Assembly: GCF_900102815.1 (NCBI RefSeq)
Contig: NZ_FNGF01000001.1
Location: forward strand, 1,062,591-1,126,590
Reading direction: 5' to 3'
Length of the DNA stretch: 64,000 nucleotides
Source: Glycomyces sambucus
GTDB taxonomy: Bacteria; Actinomycetota; Actinomycetes; Mycobacteriales; Micromonosporaceae
Notes under the pieces: generated by a model
What the model was told of the DNA's origin: nothing
The model's input: only the letters and a program-made list of their open reading frames with translations
The model's database searches: none
Position numbers and translations under genes: made by a program
Shown here: positions 54,763 to 62,709 of the stretch, piece after piece
Position numbering within the stretch: the stretch's first letter is position 1
How the letters are laid out: the number at the start of each line of letters is the position of its first letter

Positions 54763-55788
54763 CTACGTGACGTCGTACCAGCCGCACACGCTCGTGCCGA
54801 GCGAGTCCGCGGTCTGGTCGAGCTGGATCACCAGGGCGATCTCGGAGCCGTTCCCGAGGCGCACCCGCACGTCGACGTCGTCGAACGCCAGCGGCTGGAC
54901 CTCGGCGCTGGACGGCTCCCAGGACTCCCACTCGGGGATGTAGTCCGCGGCGGGGCGGTCGCGCAGGTCGTCGCAGAGCATCGCGTAGGCGCCGTCCCAG
55001 TCCTCGTCGGCGAGTTCGGCGACGAAGCCCGCGGCGGTGTCGTGCACCTCGTCAGCGATCGAGTTGGTCATCGTGGCGACGGCGAGGATGATCGCGACGA
55101 CCACGGAGACGACGACGGCCGCGCCGCCGCCGATGCCGAGGACGAGCTTGAGCGCGAGCCTGCCGCCGTTCCGCTCGGTCGGCGGGGCCGCGAACGGGAC
55201 CGGCACACCGGTCGGGGGCGGCGGCGCGGAGGAGACGACCGGGGGCTCGACGGCGGCCGTGGTGGGGGGCAGCGCGAGCGTGTCGGCGGTGCCGAGGTCG
55301 GCGGCAGGGTCGGCGGCGGGATCGGTCCCGGTCGCGGGAATGTAGCCGGGGGTCTGGCCGTGGTCCGCGGTCTGGTCGAAGTCCTGGGCGAGCGCGACCG
55401 GCGCGGCGCCGTCGGTGCGCTCGGGCACGGACGGCTCGGGCTCGAACGGGATCGGCGCGGCGCCGGACTCGGGAGCGATCTGCGCGGGCGCGACCGGCTC
55501 GGGCACGGCCTCGACGCTGGTGTGCGGCTCCGCCTCGATCGGCTCGGGCGCCTGCCTTGAGGGCGCCTCGGGTTCAGGGGCGGTCGTGAGGTCCGGGATC
55601 GGCTCGATCGGAGGGTCGATGCGCTCGACCGGCTCGGGGGCGGGTTCGGCGCGGCCGTGCTCGGGCTGCGGCACGGCGTCGGCCGCCACGTCGTCGGCAG
55701 CCTGCGTCCCGGCGTCCTGGCCTTCCGCGGGGGCCGGTTCAGGCTGCGGCGCGTCCGCCTCGGGTCGCGCGGGGTCGCGGTCGGTCAT
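54763..55788 (-). CDS. Pro/Glu-rich single-pass membrane protein, unknown
   Basis: A 341-residue protein: 190-200 residues of Pro/Glu/Ala/Thr-rich disordered cytoplasmic sequence, one strongly hydrophobic helix (GIGGGAAVVVSVVVAIILAV), then an extracellular domain of about 100 residues starting DTAAGFVAELADEDWDGAYA, again like the DUF4878/NTF2-like openings, with two Cys. The ATG overlaps the stop of the ABM gene (ATGA), making this the last gene of the znuACB-arsR-zur unit by coupling. Function unknown; a link to zinc is only positional. Confidence 0.72.
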   Translation of the reverse strand: MTDRDPARPEADAPQPEPAPAEGQDAGTQAADDVAADAVPQPEHGRAEPAPEPVERIDPPIEPIPDLTTAPEPEAPSRQAPEPIEAEPHTSVEAVPEPVAPAQIAPESGAAPIPFEPEPSVPERTDGAAPVALAQDFDQTADHGQTPGYIPATGTDPAADPAADLGTADTLALPPTTAAVEPPVVSSAPPPPTGVPVPFAAPPTERNGGRLALKLVLGIGGGAAVVVSVVVAIILAVATMTNSIADEVHDTAAGFVAELADEDWDGAYAMLCDDLRDRPAADYIPEWESWEPSSAEVQPLAFDDVDVRVRLGNGSEIALVIQLDQTADSLGTSVCGWYDVT

Positions 55789-56156
55789 CGTGCGGCCTCC
55801 CTGCGGGCGGACTCGGGGTCGGCCTCGCGGTCGGAGTCGGTGCGCCGCGGCCGCCCGCCGGGCGCGCATTCGGCGAGGACCTCGAAGCCCGAGGCTTCGG
55901 GGAGCGCCCGCGACAGCAGCGGCGTGGCCATCTTGACCTGGAAGTTCGAGAGGGAGCGCCGGTAGGAGCCGACGTCGTCCCACTCCGACCAGAGCATCCA
56001 GACGGCGTCGTCGGCATCGAAGTCGTCGAGGGCGCGGCCCAGCCCGCCGCGGACGTAGCCGCCGCAGGAGGCGAGCGCGGCCAAGGCGTCCTCGGCGTCG
56101 CGCGAGAAGCTCTCCGTCTCGCCTTCGGTTACGGCGAAACGATATACAACCAGCAC
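55785..56156 (-). CDS. Antibiotic biosynthesis monooxygenase (ABM) domain protein
   Basis: A 123-residue protein with one ABM dimeric alpha/beta-barrel domain: YRFAVTEGETESFSRDAEDAL, WMLWSEWDDVGSYRRSLSNF are typical segments. The last 25 residues are charged and disordered. ABM proteins include quinone monooxygenases, haem-degrading enzymes and non-catalytic sensors; the Asn/Trp/His set of haem oxygenases (IsdG) is not evident here. It lies 10 bases after zur and overlaps the next gene. Confidence 0.8.
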   Translation of the reverse strand: MLVVYRFAVTEGETESFSRDAEDALAALASCGGYVRGGLGRALDDFDADDAVWMLWSEWDDVGSYRRSLSNFQVKMATPLLSRALPEASGFEVLAECAPGGRPRRTDSDREADPESARREAAR

Positions 56157-56166
56157 GCTGCTCAGC

Positions 56167-56577
56167 CTACTTGGAGCACTCGGCGCACAGGCCGTGGAGT
56201 TCGAGCGTGTGTCCGACGTCGGTGAACCCGTGCTCGGCCGCGACCTTGTTGGCCCAGCGCTCCACGGTCGGCCCGGCCACCTCCGCGGTCTTGCCGCACG
56301 AGCGGCAGACCAGGTGGTGGTGGTGCTCCTCGGCGGCGCAGAGCCGGTACAGGTGGTCCCCGCCGGGCAGGCGCATGACGTCGACGATGTCGGCCTCGGC
56401 GAACGCCTGGAGCGTGCGGTAGACCGTGGTCAGGCCGATCTTGGACCCGGCGTCCCGCAGGATCGCGTGGAGGTCCTGGGCGCTGCGGAACGCGTCGTCG
56501 TGCTCGAGCAGTTCGAGGATCGCGGTCCGCTGCTTGGTGGACCGGGCCATGTTCTCGGCCGGGGGCTTCGTGGCCAC
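56167..56577 (-). CDS. zur: Zinc uptake regulator, Fur family
   Basis: A 136-residue Fur-family repressor. The winged helix (RSAQDLHAIL ... IGLTTVYRTLQAFAEADIV) precedes the dimer domain with the sensory HHHH (85-88) and two structural zinc pairs, CRSC (91-94) and CAEC (131-134). Its place in the zinc-uptake operon and the two Zur-type boxes in the window make Zur much more likely than Fur or PerR. GTG start overlaps the arsR stop by one base, with GGAGGAGC upstream. When loaded with zinc it should repress znuA and the alternative ribosomal protein genes. Confidence 0.93.
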   Translation of the reverse strand: MATKPPAENMARSTKQRTAILELLEHDDAFRSAQDLHAILRDAGSKIGLTTVYRTLQAFAEADIVDVMRLPGGDHLYRLCAAEEHHHHLVCRSCGKTAEVAGPTVERWANKVAAEHGFTDVGHTLELHGLCAECSK

Positions 56578-56945
56578 TAGTGCTCCTCCCGGGCGTGGTT
56601 GACGGCGTCGGTGACGATGTGCGCGATGTGGTCGTCGATGAGCGAGTACGAGATCTCCCGGCCCGACCTGGTGCCGCGGACGATGCCCGCGCCCCGCAGC
56701 ACCCGCAGGTGCTGGGAGACCAGCGGCTGCGTGACCCCGAGCGTCTCGACGATCTGGTGCACGTACTTGGGCCCCGCCGCCAGCTCCATCACGATCGCGA
56801 TGCGCAGCGGCGCGGCGAGCGCGCGCAGCAGCTCGCCGGCCGACTCGTAGTCGGCGGGCGCTTCGGTCGGTTCGGCTTCGGTGCGCACCCCGCAAAAATA
56901 TCGCGTCGCGCCCTCCGGTGAGGTCCCAGGTGTCCGCGCGGTCAT
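56577..56945 (-). CDS. ArsR/SmtB-family metalloregulator
   Basis: A 122-residue ArsR-family repressor with the winged helix VTQPLVSQHLRVLRGAGIV at its centre. A C-terminal helix with DDHIAHIVTDAVNHAREEH carries the Asp/His pattern of the alpha-5 zinc site of SmtB/CzrA-like sensors. The ATG at 56945 overlaps the permease stop (ATGA), which fixes the start; a GTG at 56888 would also fit but without coupling. Next to zur, this reproduces the smtB-furB pair of Mycobacterium, where the ArsR protein responds to zinc excess. It could regulate zinc export or this operon. Confidence 0.9.
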   Translation of the reverse strand: MTARTPGTSPEGATRYFCGVRTEAEPTEAPADYESAGELLRALAAPLRIAIVMELAAGPKYVHQIVETLGVTQPLVSQHLRVLRGAGIVRGTRSGREISYSLIDDHIAHIVTDAVNHAREEH

Positions 56946-57826
56946 GCTTTCGCGGGCAGCTCGACCTCGAGCGGCTCGCCCTCGGGCGGCAGGTGGCCGC
57001 GCCGGGTCCGGCGCACGCGCCTGGTCAGCGCGGCGATGAAGGCGGTGGCGACGAACGCGGCGACACCGATGAGCACGATCGTGGCGCCGGGCGGGACGTC
57101 CTGCGCGGCGGAGGTGAGGACGCCCGCGCCGGAGATGAGGAGGCCCGCGCCCATGGAGGCGAACATGGTGGCCTTGAACGAGCGCGTGAACTGCTGCACG
57201 GTGACCACCGGGATCACCAGGAGGGCGCTCACGAGGAGGATGCCGACCGCGCGCATCGACACCGAGACGGTGACGGCGGTGGTGACGAGCAGGAGCAGGT
57301 TGAGGGCGGCGACGGGGAGCCCAGAGACGCGCGCGTACTGCTCGTCGGCGCAGATCGCGGTGAGCCAGGGCCGCAGCACGAGCATGAGGGCGGCCACGAC
57401 CGCGCCGCCGACCACGATCGTCCACACCTCGGACCAGCCCGCGGTCAGGAGCGACCCGAACAGGTACTGCTGGAGGTTCGCGATGCCCTTGTCGGAGGCG
57501 ATGCCGGTGAGGTACACGCCGCCGGCGAGGCCGCCGTAGAAGAGCATGGCGAGCGCGACGTCGCCGGAGGTCTTGGACTTGGCGCGCAGCAGCTCCATGA
57601 CGACGGCCGCGGCGACGGTGACCGCGAGGGTCGTCCACACGGGCGCGGCGCCGGTGAGGAAGCCGACGGCGACGCCGGTGAGCGCGACGTGGCCGAGGCC
57701 GTCGCCGATGAGCGCGAGGCGCTTCTGGACGAGGAACACGCCGACGGTGGGCGCGCACAGGCCGACGACCAGCGCGCTGAGGAGGGCGCGCTGCATGAAC
57801 TCGTACTGGAAGTACTCGAAGATCAC
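56942..57826 (-). CDS. znuB: Zinc ABC importer, permease
   Basis: A 294-residue metal ABC permease with eight or nine helices (ABC-3 family). FEYEFMQRAL-type start (here FQYEFMQRALLSALVVGLCA), then GVFLVQKRLALIGDGLGHVALTGVA, the conserved coupling region, and GILLVSALLVIPVVTVQQFTRSF. The GTG start overlaps the ATPase stop by four bases, and the stop overlaps the arsR start. A polar tail of 30 residues ends the protein. Confidence 0.94.
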   Translation of the reverse strand: MIFEYFQYEFMQRALLSALVVGLCAPTVGVFLVQKRLALIGDGLGHVALTGVAVGFLTGAAPVWTTLAVTVAAAVVMELLRAKSKTSGDVALAMLFYGGLAGGVYLTGIASDKGIANLQQYLFGSLLTAGWSEVWTIVVGGAVVAALMLVLRPWLTAICADEQYARVSGLPVAALNLLLLVTTAVTVSVSMRAVGILLVSALLVIPVVTVQQFTRSFKATMFASMGAGLLISGAGVLTSAAQDVPPGATIVLIGVAAFVATAFIAALTRRVRRTRRGHLPPEGEPLEVELPAKA

Positions 57827-58587
57827 TTGCCGCCCCAGAGGTCGTCGGAGTCGTTGTGGCCGTTGGCATGCGGGTGCACATGCTCGTGGGCGGGGTCGGC
57901 GTGCTCGCCGACGGGGCGCGGCGGGGCGCCGTCGTGGACGACCTTCCCGTCGGCGAGGACCACGGCGCGGTCGAGGCGGTCGGTGAGCGGGCCGAGCTCG
58001 TGGGTGACGAGGAGGACGGCGCACCCGGCGTCGACGCGTGCGGCGATCACGGCGGCGAGCGCGGCCTGCGTCTCGGCGTCGACGCCGACGGTGGGCTCGT
58101 CCATGATGAGCAGTTCGGGGTCGGTGGCGAGGGCGCGGGCGATGAGGACGCGCTGCTGCTGGCCGCCCGAGAGGGTGTCGACAGAGCAGCGGGCGTGGTC
58201 GGCGAGGCCGACCTCGGCGAGGCTGCGGGCGACGGCCTCGCGGTCGCCGCGGCGCGGCGGCATGCCGAGCGCGCGGTGGGCGAGGCGGCCCTGGGAGACG
58301 ACCTCGGCGGCGGTGGAGGGGACGCCGGAGGCGGCGCCGGTGCGCTGGGGGACGTAGCCGATGCGCTTCCAGGCTCGGAAGCGCTTCTGCGGCGTGCCGA
58401 ACAGCTCGATGGACCCGCCGGCGAGCGGGACGAGGCCGGCGACGGCCTTGATGAGCGTGGACTTCCCGGAGCCGTTGGCGCCCATGAGGGCGACGGCCTC
58501 TCCGGGGGCGACGGCGAGGTCGGCGCCGCGCACGACGGCGCGACCGCCGTAGGAGACGGTCGCGCCGCGGACGTTGAGGACGGGCAT
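57823..58587 (-). CDS. znuC: Zinc ABC importer, ATPase
   Basis: A 254-residue ATPase: Walker A GANGSGKST, Q-loop IGYVPQRTGA, signature LSGGQQQR, Walker B LLIMDEPTVGVD and switch His in VTHELGPL. The C-terminus is His-rich (HADPAHEHVHPHANGHND), as in many ZnuC proteins, which may sense or hold zinc on the cytoplasmic side. It lies 15 bases after znuA. Confidence 0.94.
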   Translation of the reverse strand: MPVLNVRGATVSYGGRAVVRGADLAVAPGEAVALMGANGSGKSTLIKAVAGLVPLAGGSIELFGTPQKRFRAWKRIGYVPQRTGAASGVPSTAAEVVSQGRLAHRALGMPPRRGDREAVARSLAEVGLADHARCSVDTLSGGQQQRVLIARALATDPELLIMDEPTVGVDAETQAALAAVIAARVDAGCAVLLVTHELGPLTDRLDRAVVLADGKVVHDGAPPRPVGEHADPAHEHVHPHANGHNDSDDLWGGK

Positions 58588-58602
58588 TCGGCTAATGCTG
58601 CC

Positions 58603-59613
58603 CTACGCCGCACCGAGGGCGGTCTGCAACGCGGCCAGGTTCTCCCGCATCACAGTGAAGTAGTCGGCGCCGTCGGCGGCCTTGTCGTCGGCGAGCCCTT
58701 CGAGCGGGTCGAGCACGGCGGTCTGCGCGCCGGACTCGGCGGCGAGGGTCTCGGCGATGTCGGGCGACACGAGGGTCTCGAAGAAGATCGTGGTGACGGC
58801 GTTGTCCTCGACGTACTGGGCGACCTCGGCCATCCGCTGCGTGTCGGGCTCCTGGTCGGGGCTGAGGCCGGAGATGGCGACCTGGGTGAGGCCGTAGCGG
58901 TCGGCGAGGTAGCCGAAGGCGGCGTGGGAGGTCACGATGGCGTCGCTGGTGCGGTTCGCGAGGCCGTCGGTGAACTCGGCGTCGAGCGCGGTGAGGTCGG
59001 CGGTGAAGGCGTCGGCGGCGGTGGCGTACCGGTCGGCGTCGGCCTCGTCGATCCCGGCGAGGCCGTCGGCGATGGCGTCGCCGATCTGGGCGTAGCGGAC
59101 GGGGTCGAGCCAGATGTGGGGGTCGGTGCCTTCGAGCTCGTCGTCGTGGGCGTGCTCCTCGCCCTCCTCCTCGTGGGACTCCTCGCCTTCCTCGTGGGCG
59201 TGGTCGTCGCCTTCGTGGTCGGACTCGTGGTCGTCGGCAAGGGCCTGGGTGGAGTCGTAGCCGATGGTGTCGACGGCGGTGGCGACGTCGAGGGCCTTGT
59301 CGGAGGCGTACTCCTCGATGGCGGCGTCGAGTTCGGGGATGAAGTCCCCCAGGTAGACGACGTAGTCGGCCTCCTCGATCGCGGCGATGTCGGAGGGGGC
59401 GAGTTCGAGGTCGTGGGGCTCCTGGCCGGCGGGGGTGAGGTTGGTGACGGTGACGTCGTCGCCGCCGACCTGCTCGGCGGCGTAGGCGAGGGGGTAGAAC
59501 GCGGCGACGACGTTCAGGCCGTCGCCGTCCGAGCCGCCTTCGCCGCCGCAGGCGGCGAGGCTGGCGGCGGCGAGGCCGGCGATGGGGAGGATGAGCAAGC
59601 TGGAACGGCGCAT
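58603..59613 (-). CDS. znuA: Zinc-binding lipoprotein of the zinc ABC importer
   Basis: A 336-residue cluster A-I substrate-binding lipoprotein with lipobox SLAACGG. It binds Zn2+ outside the membrane and passes it to ZnuB. Conserved metal ligands are His in GQEPHDLELAPSD and GTDPHIWLDPV, His in VTSHAAFGYLADRYG, and a C-terminal acidic ligand. Between the first two lies a very acidic His-rich loop (many HE, DH and HAH groups, about residues 130-165) typical of zinc rather than manganese carriers. The ATG at 59613 is used: upstream in-frame ATGs at 59634 and 59649 fall in or beside the Zur palindrome. First gene of the operon. Confidence 0.94.
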   Translation of the reverse strand: MRRSSLLILPIAGLAAASLAACGGEGGSDGDGLNVVAAFYPLAYAAEQVGGDDVTVTNLTPAGQEPHDLELAPSDIAAIEEADYVVYLGDFIPELDAAIEEYASDKALDVATAVDTIGYDSTQALADDHESDHEGDDHAHEEGEESHEEEGEEHAHDDELEGTDPHIWLDPVRYAQIGDAIADGLAGIDEADADRYATAADAFTADLTALDAEFTDGLANRTSDAIVTSHAAFGYLADRYGLTQVAISGLSPDQEPDTQRMAEVAQYVEDNAVTTIFFETLVSPDIAETLAAESGAQTAVLDPLEGLADDKAADGADYFTVMRENLAALQTALGAA

Positions 59614-59633
59614 CTCTGAACCTTGCTCCGTCA

Positions 59634-59648
59634 TGACAATCATTGTCA
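59634..59648. promoter_or_regulatory. Zur box upstream of znuA
   Basis: TGACAATCATTGTCA is a perfect 7-1-7 palindrome, the Zur operator layout of actinomycetes, 20 bases before the znuA ATG. It shares the TGA....TCA ends and the AT-rich core with the box at 43510. Confidence 0.93.
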
Positions 59649-59759
59649 ACAGCTAATATGACCCGTGGTCGAGGTCGATGAGGCCCGCGACCAGGAGGAA
59701 CACTCGCGCTCCGCGCCCGCGGGGCGCAAATCGCATGACCCGTATCACGCGATCGAGTC

Positions 59760-60467
59760 TCATTGGTACTCGTTCTCCGGCGCCGGGATCGGGGTGATCG
59801 ACTCGACCTCGATGTAGGGCACCAGCTCGCCGTTGATCTCGTCGCGGCCCTGGCGCGGGGTGTACTCGCCGACGACCTCGACCCACTGGTCCGGCTCCAG
59901 GCCGGCGGGCACGTCGCCCTCGAACCCGATCTTCACCGGCCGCGCGTCGGCCGCGCAGCAGGAGACGACCATGCGCGCGAGCTGCGGCTCGTCCCCCTCG
60001 TAGAGGATGAACCCGCGCAGCTGGATCCGGTGCCCCTCCAGCGTCTGGCCCTCGTCGAAGATCGCCCGCGCGGCGTAGTCGAGGAGCGTCAAGGGCACCG
60101 GGTCGACGTCGTCGGGCAGCTCCGGATAGCTCGACCGCGACTCCTCGGCCCCGACCACGGTCCCGGTGCGCTCGGCCTCGTACGACCCGAGCGCGCCCGG
60201 CGCCACGAGCAGCATCCCGACCACCGGCGCGAGCAGCAGCCACGCCACCTTCGGCTCCCCGTGCCCGTGCCCGTCGTCGCCCGCGCGCTCCCCGCGCCAC
60301 GCCTGGACACCGGTGATCGCGGCGACCGCGACCAGCAGGACCCCGGCCGGCACGATGAGCCAGAACGCGTACGGCTTCACGTAGTCGAGGTAGGCGCCCG
60401 TCCAGGCCAGGCGCAGCATCCCGCCGCCGACCAGGAGCAGGATCACCGCCTGCGCGTCGAGTCTCAC
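59760..60467 (-). CDS. TIGR03943-family membrane protein
   Basis: A 235-residue protein of the TIGR03943/DUF1980 family: two or three N-terminal helices with a His-rich loop (GDDGHGHGEPK), then a C-terminal extracytoplasmic domain containing VSCCAADARPVKIGFEG with its double Cys and WVEVVGEYTPR. It is the usual partner of the COG0701 permease upstream, with which it shares a GTGA overlap. The pair is thought to move a metal or metalloid complex. It ends 147 bases before znuA; the Zur palindrome lies in that gap, so it could read into znu but is not itself behind the box. Confidence 0.85.
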   Translation of the reverse strand: MRLDAQAVILLLVGGGMLRLAWTGAYLDYVKPYAFWLIVPAGVLLVAVAAITGVQAWRGERAGDDGHGHGEPKVAWLLLAPVVGMLLVAPGALGSYEAERTGTVVGAEESRSSYPELPDDVDPVPLTLLDYAARAIFDEGQTLEGHRIQLRGFILYEGDEPQLARMVVSCCAADARPVKIGFEGDVPAGLEPDQWVEVVGEYTPRQGRDEINGELVPYIEVESITPIPAPENEYQ

Positions 60468-61510
60468 AGCCAGACCGCCCCCATGAGCACGGCGGCGGCG
60501 ACCGCCGCGACGAACGCCGCCGGTGCGAACCGGGCCGCGAACCGGCGGCCGAAGGTCCCGGCCTGCATGGCCGCGAGCTTCACGTCGATGAACGGGCCGA
60601 CGACCATGAACGCGAGCTTCGCCGTGGGCGAGAACTGGGTCAGCGAGGCGGCCACGAACGCGTCGGACTCCGAGCAGATCGACACGAGCACCGCGAGGAC
60701 CGCCAGCGCGAGCACGCCGAGGACCGGGTGGTCGGCGATGGGCGCGAGCCAGGTCTCCGGCACCAGCGTGTTCAGGCTCGCGGCGATGGCGGCGCCGATG
60801 ACGAGGTAGCCGCCGGCGTGGAGGAAGTCGTGGCGGATCGCGGCCCAGAACGCGGCCCACTTCCCGTCGTCGTGGTGGCGGTGCCGCGGCAGCCGCAGCC
60901 ACTCGGCCTTGCCGAGCTTCGCCCAGAGCCAGCCGATGGTGACGGCGGCGAGGAGCGAGGCGGCGACGCGGGCGCCGACCATCTCGGGGTTGCCGGGGAA
61001 GGCCACGAAGGTGGAGACGACGACGATCGGGTTGATCGCCGGGGAGGCGAGCATGAACGTGAACGCGGCGGCGGGGGCGACGCCGCGGCGCACGAGGGCC
61101 CCGGCGACGGGCACGGAGGCGCATTCGCAGGCGGGCAGGATCGCACCGGCGACGCCCGCGACGGGGACGGCGAGCGCGGTGCGCTTGGGGACGGCCTTGT
61201 GGAAGAAGTCGGCGGGTACGAAGGCGCTGATGGCGGCGGAGAGGGCGACGCCGAGGACGAGGAACGGGAACGCCTGGACGCAGACGGCGACGAAGCGGGC
61301 GGACCACGCCTGGGCGGCGGGGGCGGCGAAGAGCTCGGTGAGGCCGGGGCGGGCGGTGAGGCCGAAGACGAGGAGCAGGGCGAGGGCTTCGATGGAGGTG
61401 AGGCCCCGGCGGGGCCGCGGGGCCGCGGGGGCGTCGCTGTCGGTGCCGGTGTCGGCGAGGTCGGCGCTCACGGCCCCATTGTGCGGCATGGGAGGCGCCG
61501 ACCGGGTCAC
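60464..61510 (-). CDS. COG0701 (YraQ/ArsP-like) permease
   Basis: A 348-residue permease with eight or more helices. The family signature GAILPACECASVPVAGALVR is present, with FTFMLASPAINPIVV after it and the cytoplasmic His cluster RHRHHDDGKW in the middle loop. Relatives export organoarsenicals (ArsP) or work with TIGR03943 partners in zinc- or iron-related loci. I prefer GTG 61510 because GGAGG stands ten bases before it; GTG 61522 and ATG 61489 are alternatives. It is divergent from the ion channel gene. Confidence 0.87.
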   Translation of the reverse strand: MTRSAPPMPHNGAVSADLADTGTDSDAPAAPRPRRGLTSIEALALLLVFGLTARPGLTELFAAPAAQAWSARFVAVCVQAFPFLVLGVALSAAISAFVPADFFHKAVPKRTALAVPVAGVAGAILPACECASVPVAGALVRRGVAPAAAFTFMLASPAINPIVVVSTFVAFPGNPEMVGARVAASLLAAVTIGWLWAKLGKAEWLRLPRHRHHDDGKWAAFWAAIRHDFLHAGGYLVIGAAIAASLNTLVPETWLAPIADHPVLGVLALAVLAVLVSICSESDAFVAASLTQFSPTAKLAFMVVGPFIDVKLAAMQAGTFGRRFAARFAPAAFVAAVAAAVLMGAVWL

Positions 61511-61563
61511 CGGCCCGCTCACCTCCGCAGTTGTGACGTGTTCGCACTTATTACGCTTGGGCG

Positions 61564-62418
61564 GTGCGAGTCCCCACCCTAGGTACCTCCCCCAGCCGTG
61601 TACCCGCCTTCTGCCGTGCGCTGCTCTCGAACCGGCGGTTCCAGATCCTGTCGATGTGGGTGATCGTGGTCAACGGGGCGGCGCTGGGGGCGATGACGTT
61701 CCAGGGCGCGATGGACGTGGCCGCGGACTTCCTGCACTGGGTGGACCACGTGTGCCTGGGGTTCTTCGCGTTCGAGGTGGTCGCGGGGATCATGTCGTTC
61801 GGGCGGCGGCCGTGGCGGTACTTCAAGGACGGCTGGAACGTCTTCGACTTCGTGATCGTGGTGGCGTCGTTCCTGCCGGGCCTGCGCGAGAACGTGACGA
61901 TCCTGCGGATGCTGCGGCTGGCGCGGATCGTGCGGATCTTCCGGTCGCTGCCGTCGCTGCGGGTGATCCTGGTGGCGGCCGGTAAGGCGCTGCCGAAGTC
62001 GGCGGGCGTGTTCGCGCTGACGGGCCTGGTCATGTACCTGTGGGCGATGATCGGCTGGATCGCGTTCTACCGGACCGACCCGGAGCACTTCGGGTCGGTG
62101 GGGAAGGCGCTGCTGAACCTGTTCCAGCTGGTGGCGTTCGACGACATGGGGAACGTCATCCGCGACAGCATGGCGCACAACATGTGGACGCTGCCGTACT
62201 ACGTGGTGTTCATCCTGTTCGGCGCGTTCATCCTGGTGAACCTCATGATCGGCGTGGTGCTGGCCTCGATGGAGGAGGCGCAGAAGATCGACGACGAGGA
62301 CGGCGAGATCCACGCGGACACCGCGCTGCTGCTCGACCGGATCGAGAAGCTCCAGGTCGCGGTCGACAAGCTGGCCGCGGATCAGGACAGAGGGCGCGAG
62401 TACACGCCGTTCCGGTAG
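61564..62418 (+). CDS. Voltage-gated ion channel (NaChBac-like single domain)
   Basis: A 284-residue six-helix channel subunit. S1-S3 cover about residues 26-105 (DGWNVFDFVIVVASF marks S3), S4 is RMLRLARIVRIFRSLPSLR (115-133) with Arg at every third place, S5 is 148-168, the pore loop LLNLFQLVAFDDMGNVIRD (183-201), S6 213-235. A predicted coiled coil (LLLDRIEKLQVAVDKLA) closes the tail and would hold the tetramer. Aligned with NaChBac/NavAb, TLESWS is replaced by AFDDMG: two adjacent Asp in place of Glu-Ser and no Trp. GTG start. Ion choice is therefore uncertain; calcium permeation is possible. Its 3' end is followed by the 84-bp repeats. Confidence 0.88.
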   Translation: MRVPTLGTSPSRVPAFCRALLSNRRFQILSMWVIVVNGAALGAMTFQGAMDVAADFLHWVDHVCLGFFAFEVVAGIMSFGRRPWRYFKDGWNVFDFVIVVASFLPGLRENVTILRMLRLARIVRIFRSLPSLRVILVAAGKALPKSAGVFALTGLVMYLWAMIGWIAFYRTDPEHFGSVGKALLNLFQLVAFDDMGNVIRDSMAHNMWTLPYYVVFILFGAFILVNLMIGVVLASMEEAQKIDDEDGEIHADTALLLDRIEKLQVAVDKLAADQDRGREYTPFR

Positions 62419-62419
62419 G

Positions 62420-62709
62420 CCGCTCAGGCCGAGACGGGGTTCGGCTCGGCTCCGCCCCTGTGCCTCCGGATCGGCTCCACCGCGGTGGTCGCCCGGACGC
62501 GGTCCGCTCAGGCCGAGACGGGGTTCGGCTCGGCTCCGCCCCTGTGCCTCCGGATCGGCTCCACCGCGGTGGTCGCCCGGACGCGGTCCGCTCAGGCCGA
62601 GACGGGGTTCGGCTCGGCTCCACCCCTGCGCCTCCGGATCGGCTCCACCGCGGTGGTCGCCCGGACGCGGTCCGCTCAGGCCGAGACGGGATTGGGCTCG
62701 GCTCCACCC
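62420..62709. repeat. 84-bp tandem repeat, three full copies plus partial
   Basis: Units begin at 62420, 62504, 62588 and 62672, exactly 84 bases apart, nearly identical. The last is partial (about 38 bases) and forms the 3' end and stop of the leftward uppS gene. Each unit also contains the 12-base palindrome CCACCGCGGTGG. Because 84 is a multiple of three, several frames stay open through the array, but no ribosome binding site or codon bias supports translation. Confidence 0.92.

Noticed and set aside
61511..61563. A Zur box between the COG0701 permease and the ion channel
   Set aside because: The short AT-richer stretch has no TGA...TCA palindrome of the right length.
62420..62709. CRISPR array
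   Set aside because: The 84-bp units are directly adjacent with no unique spacers and no cas genes nearby.
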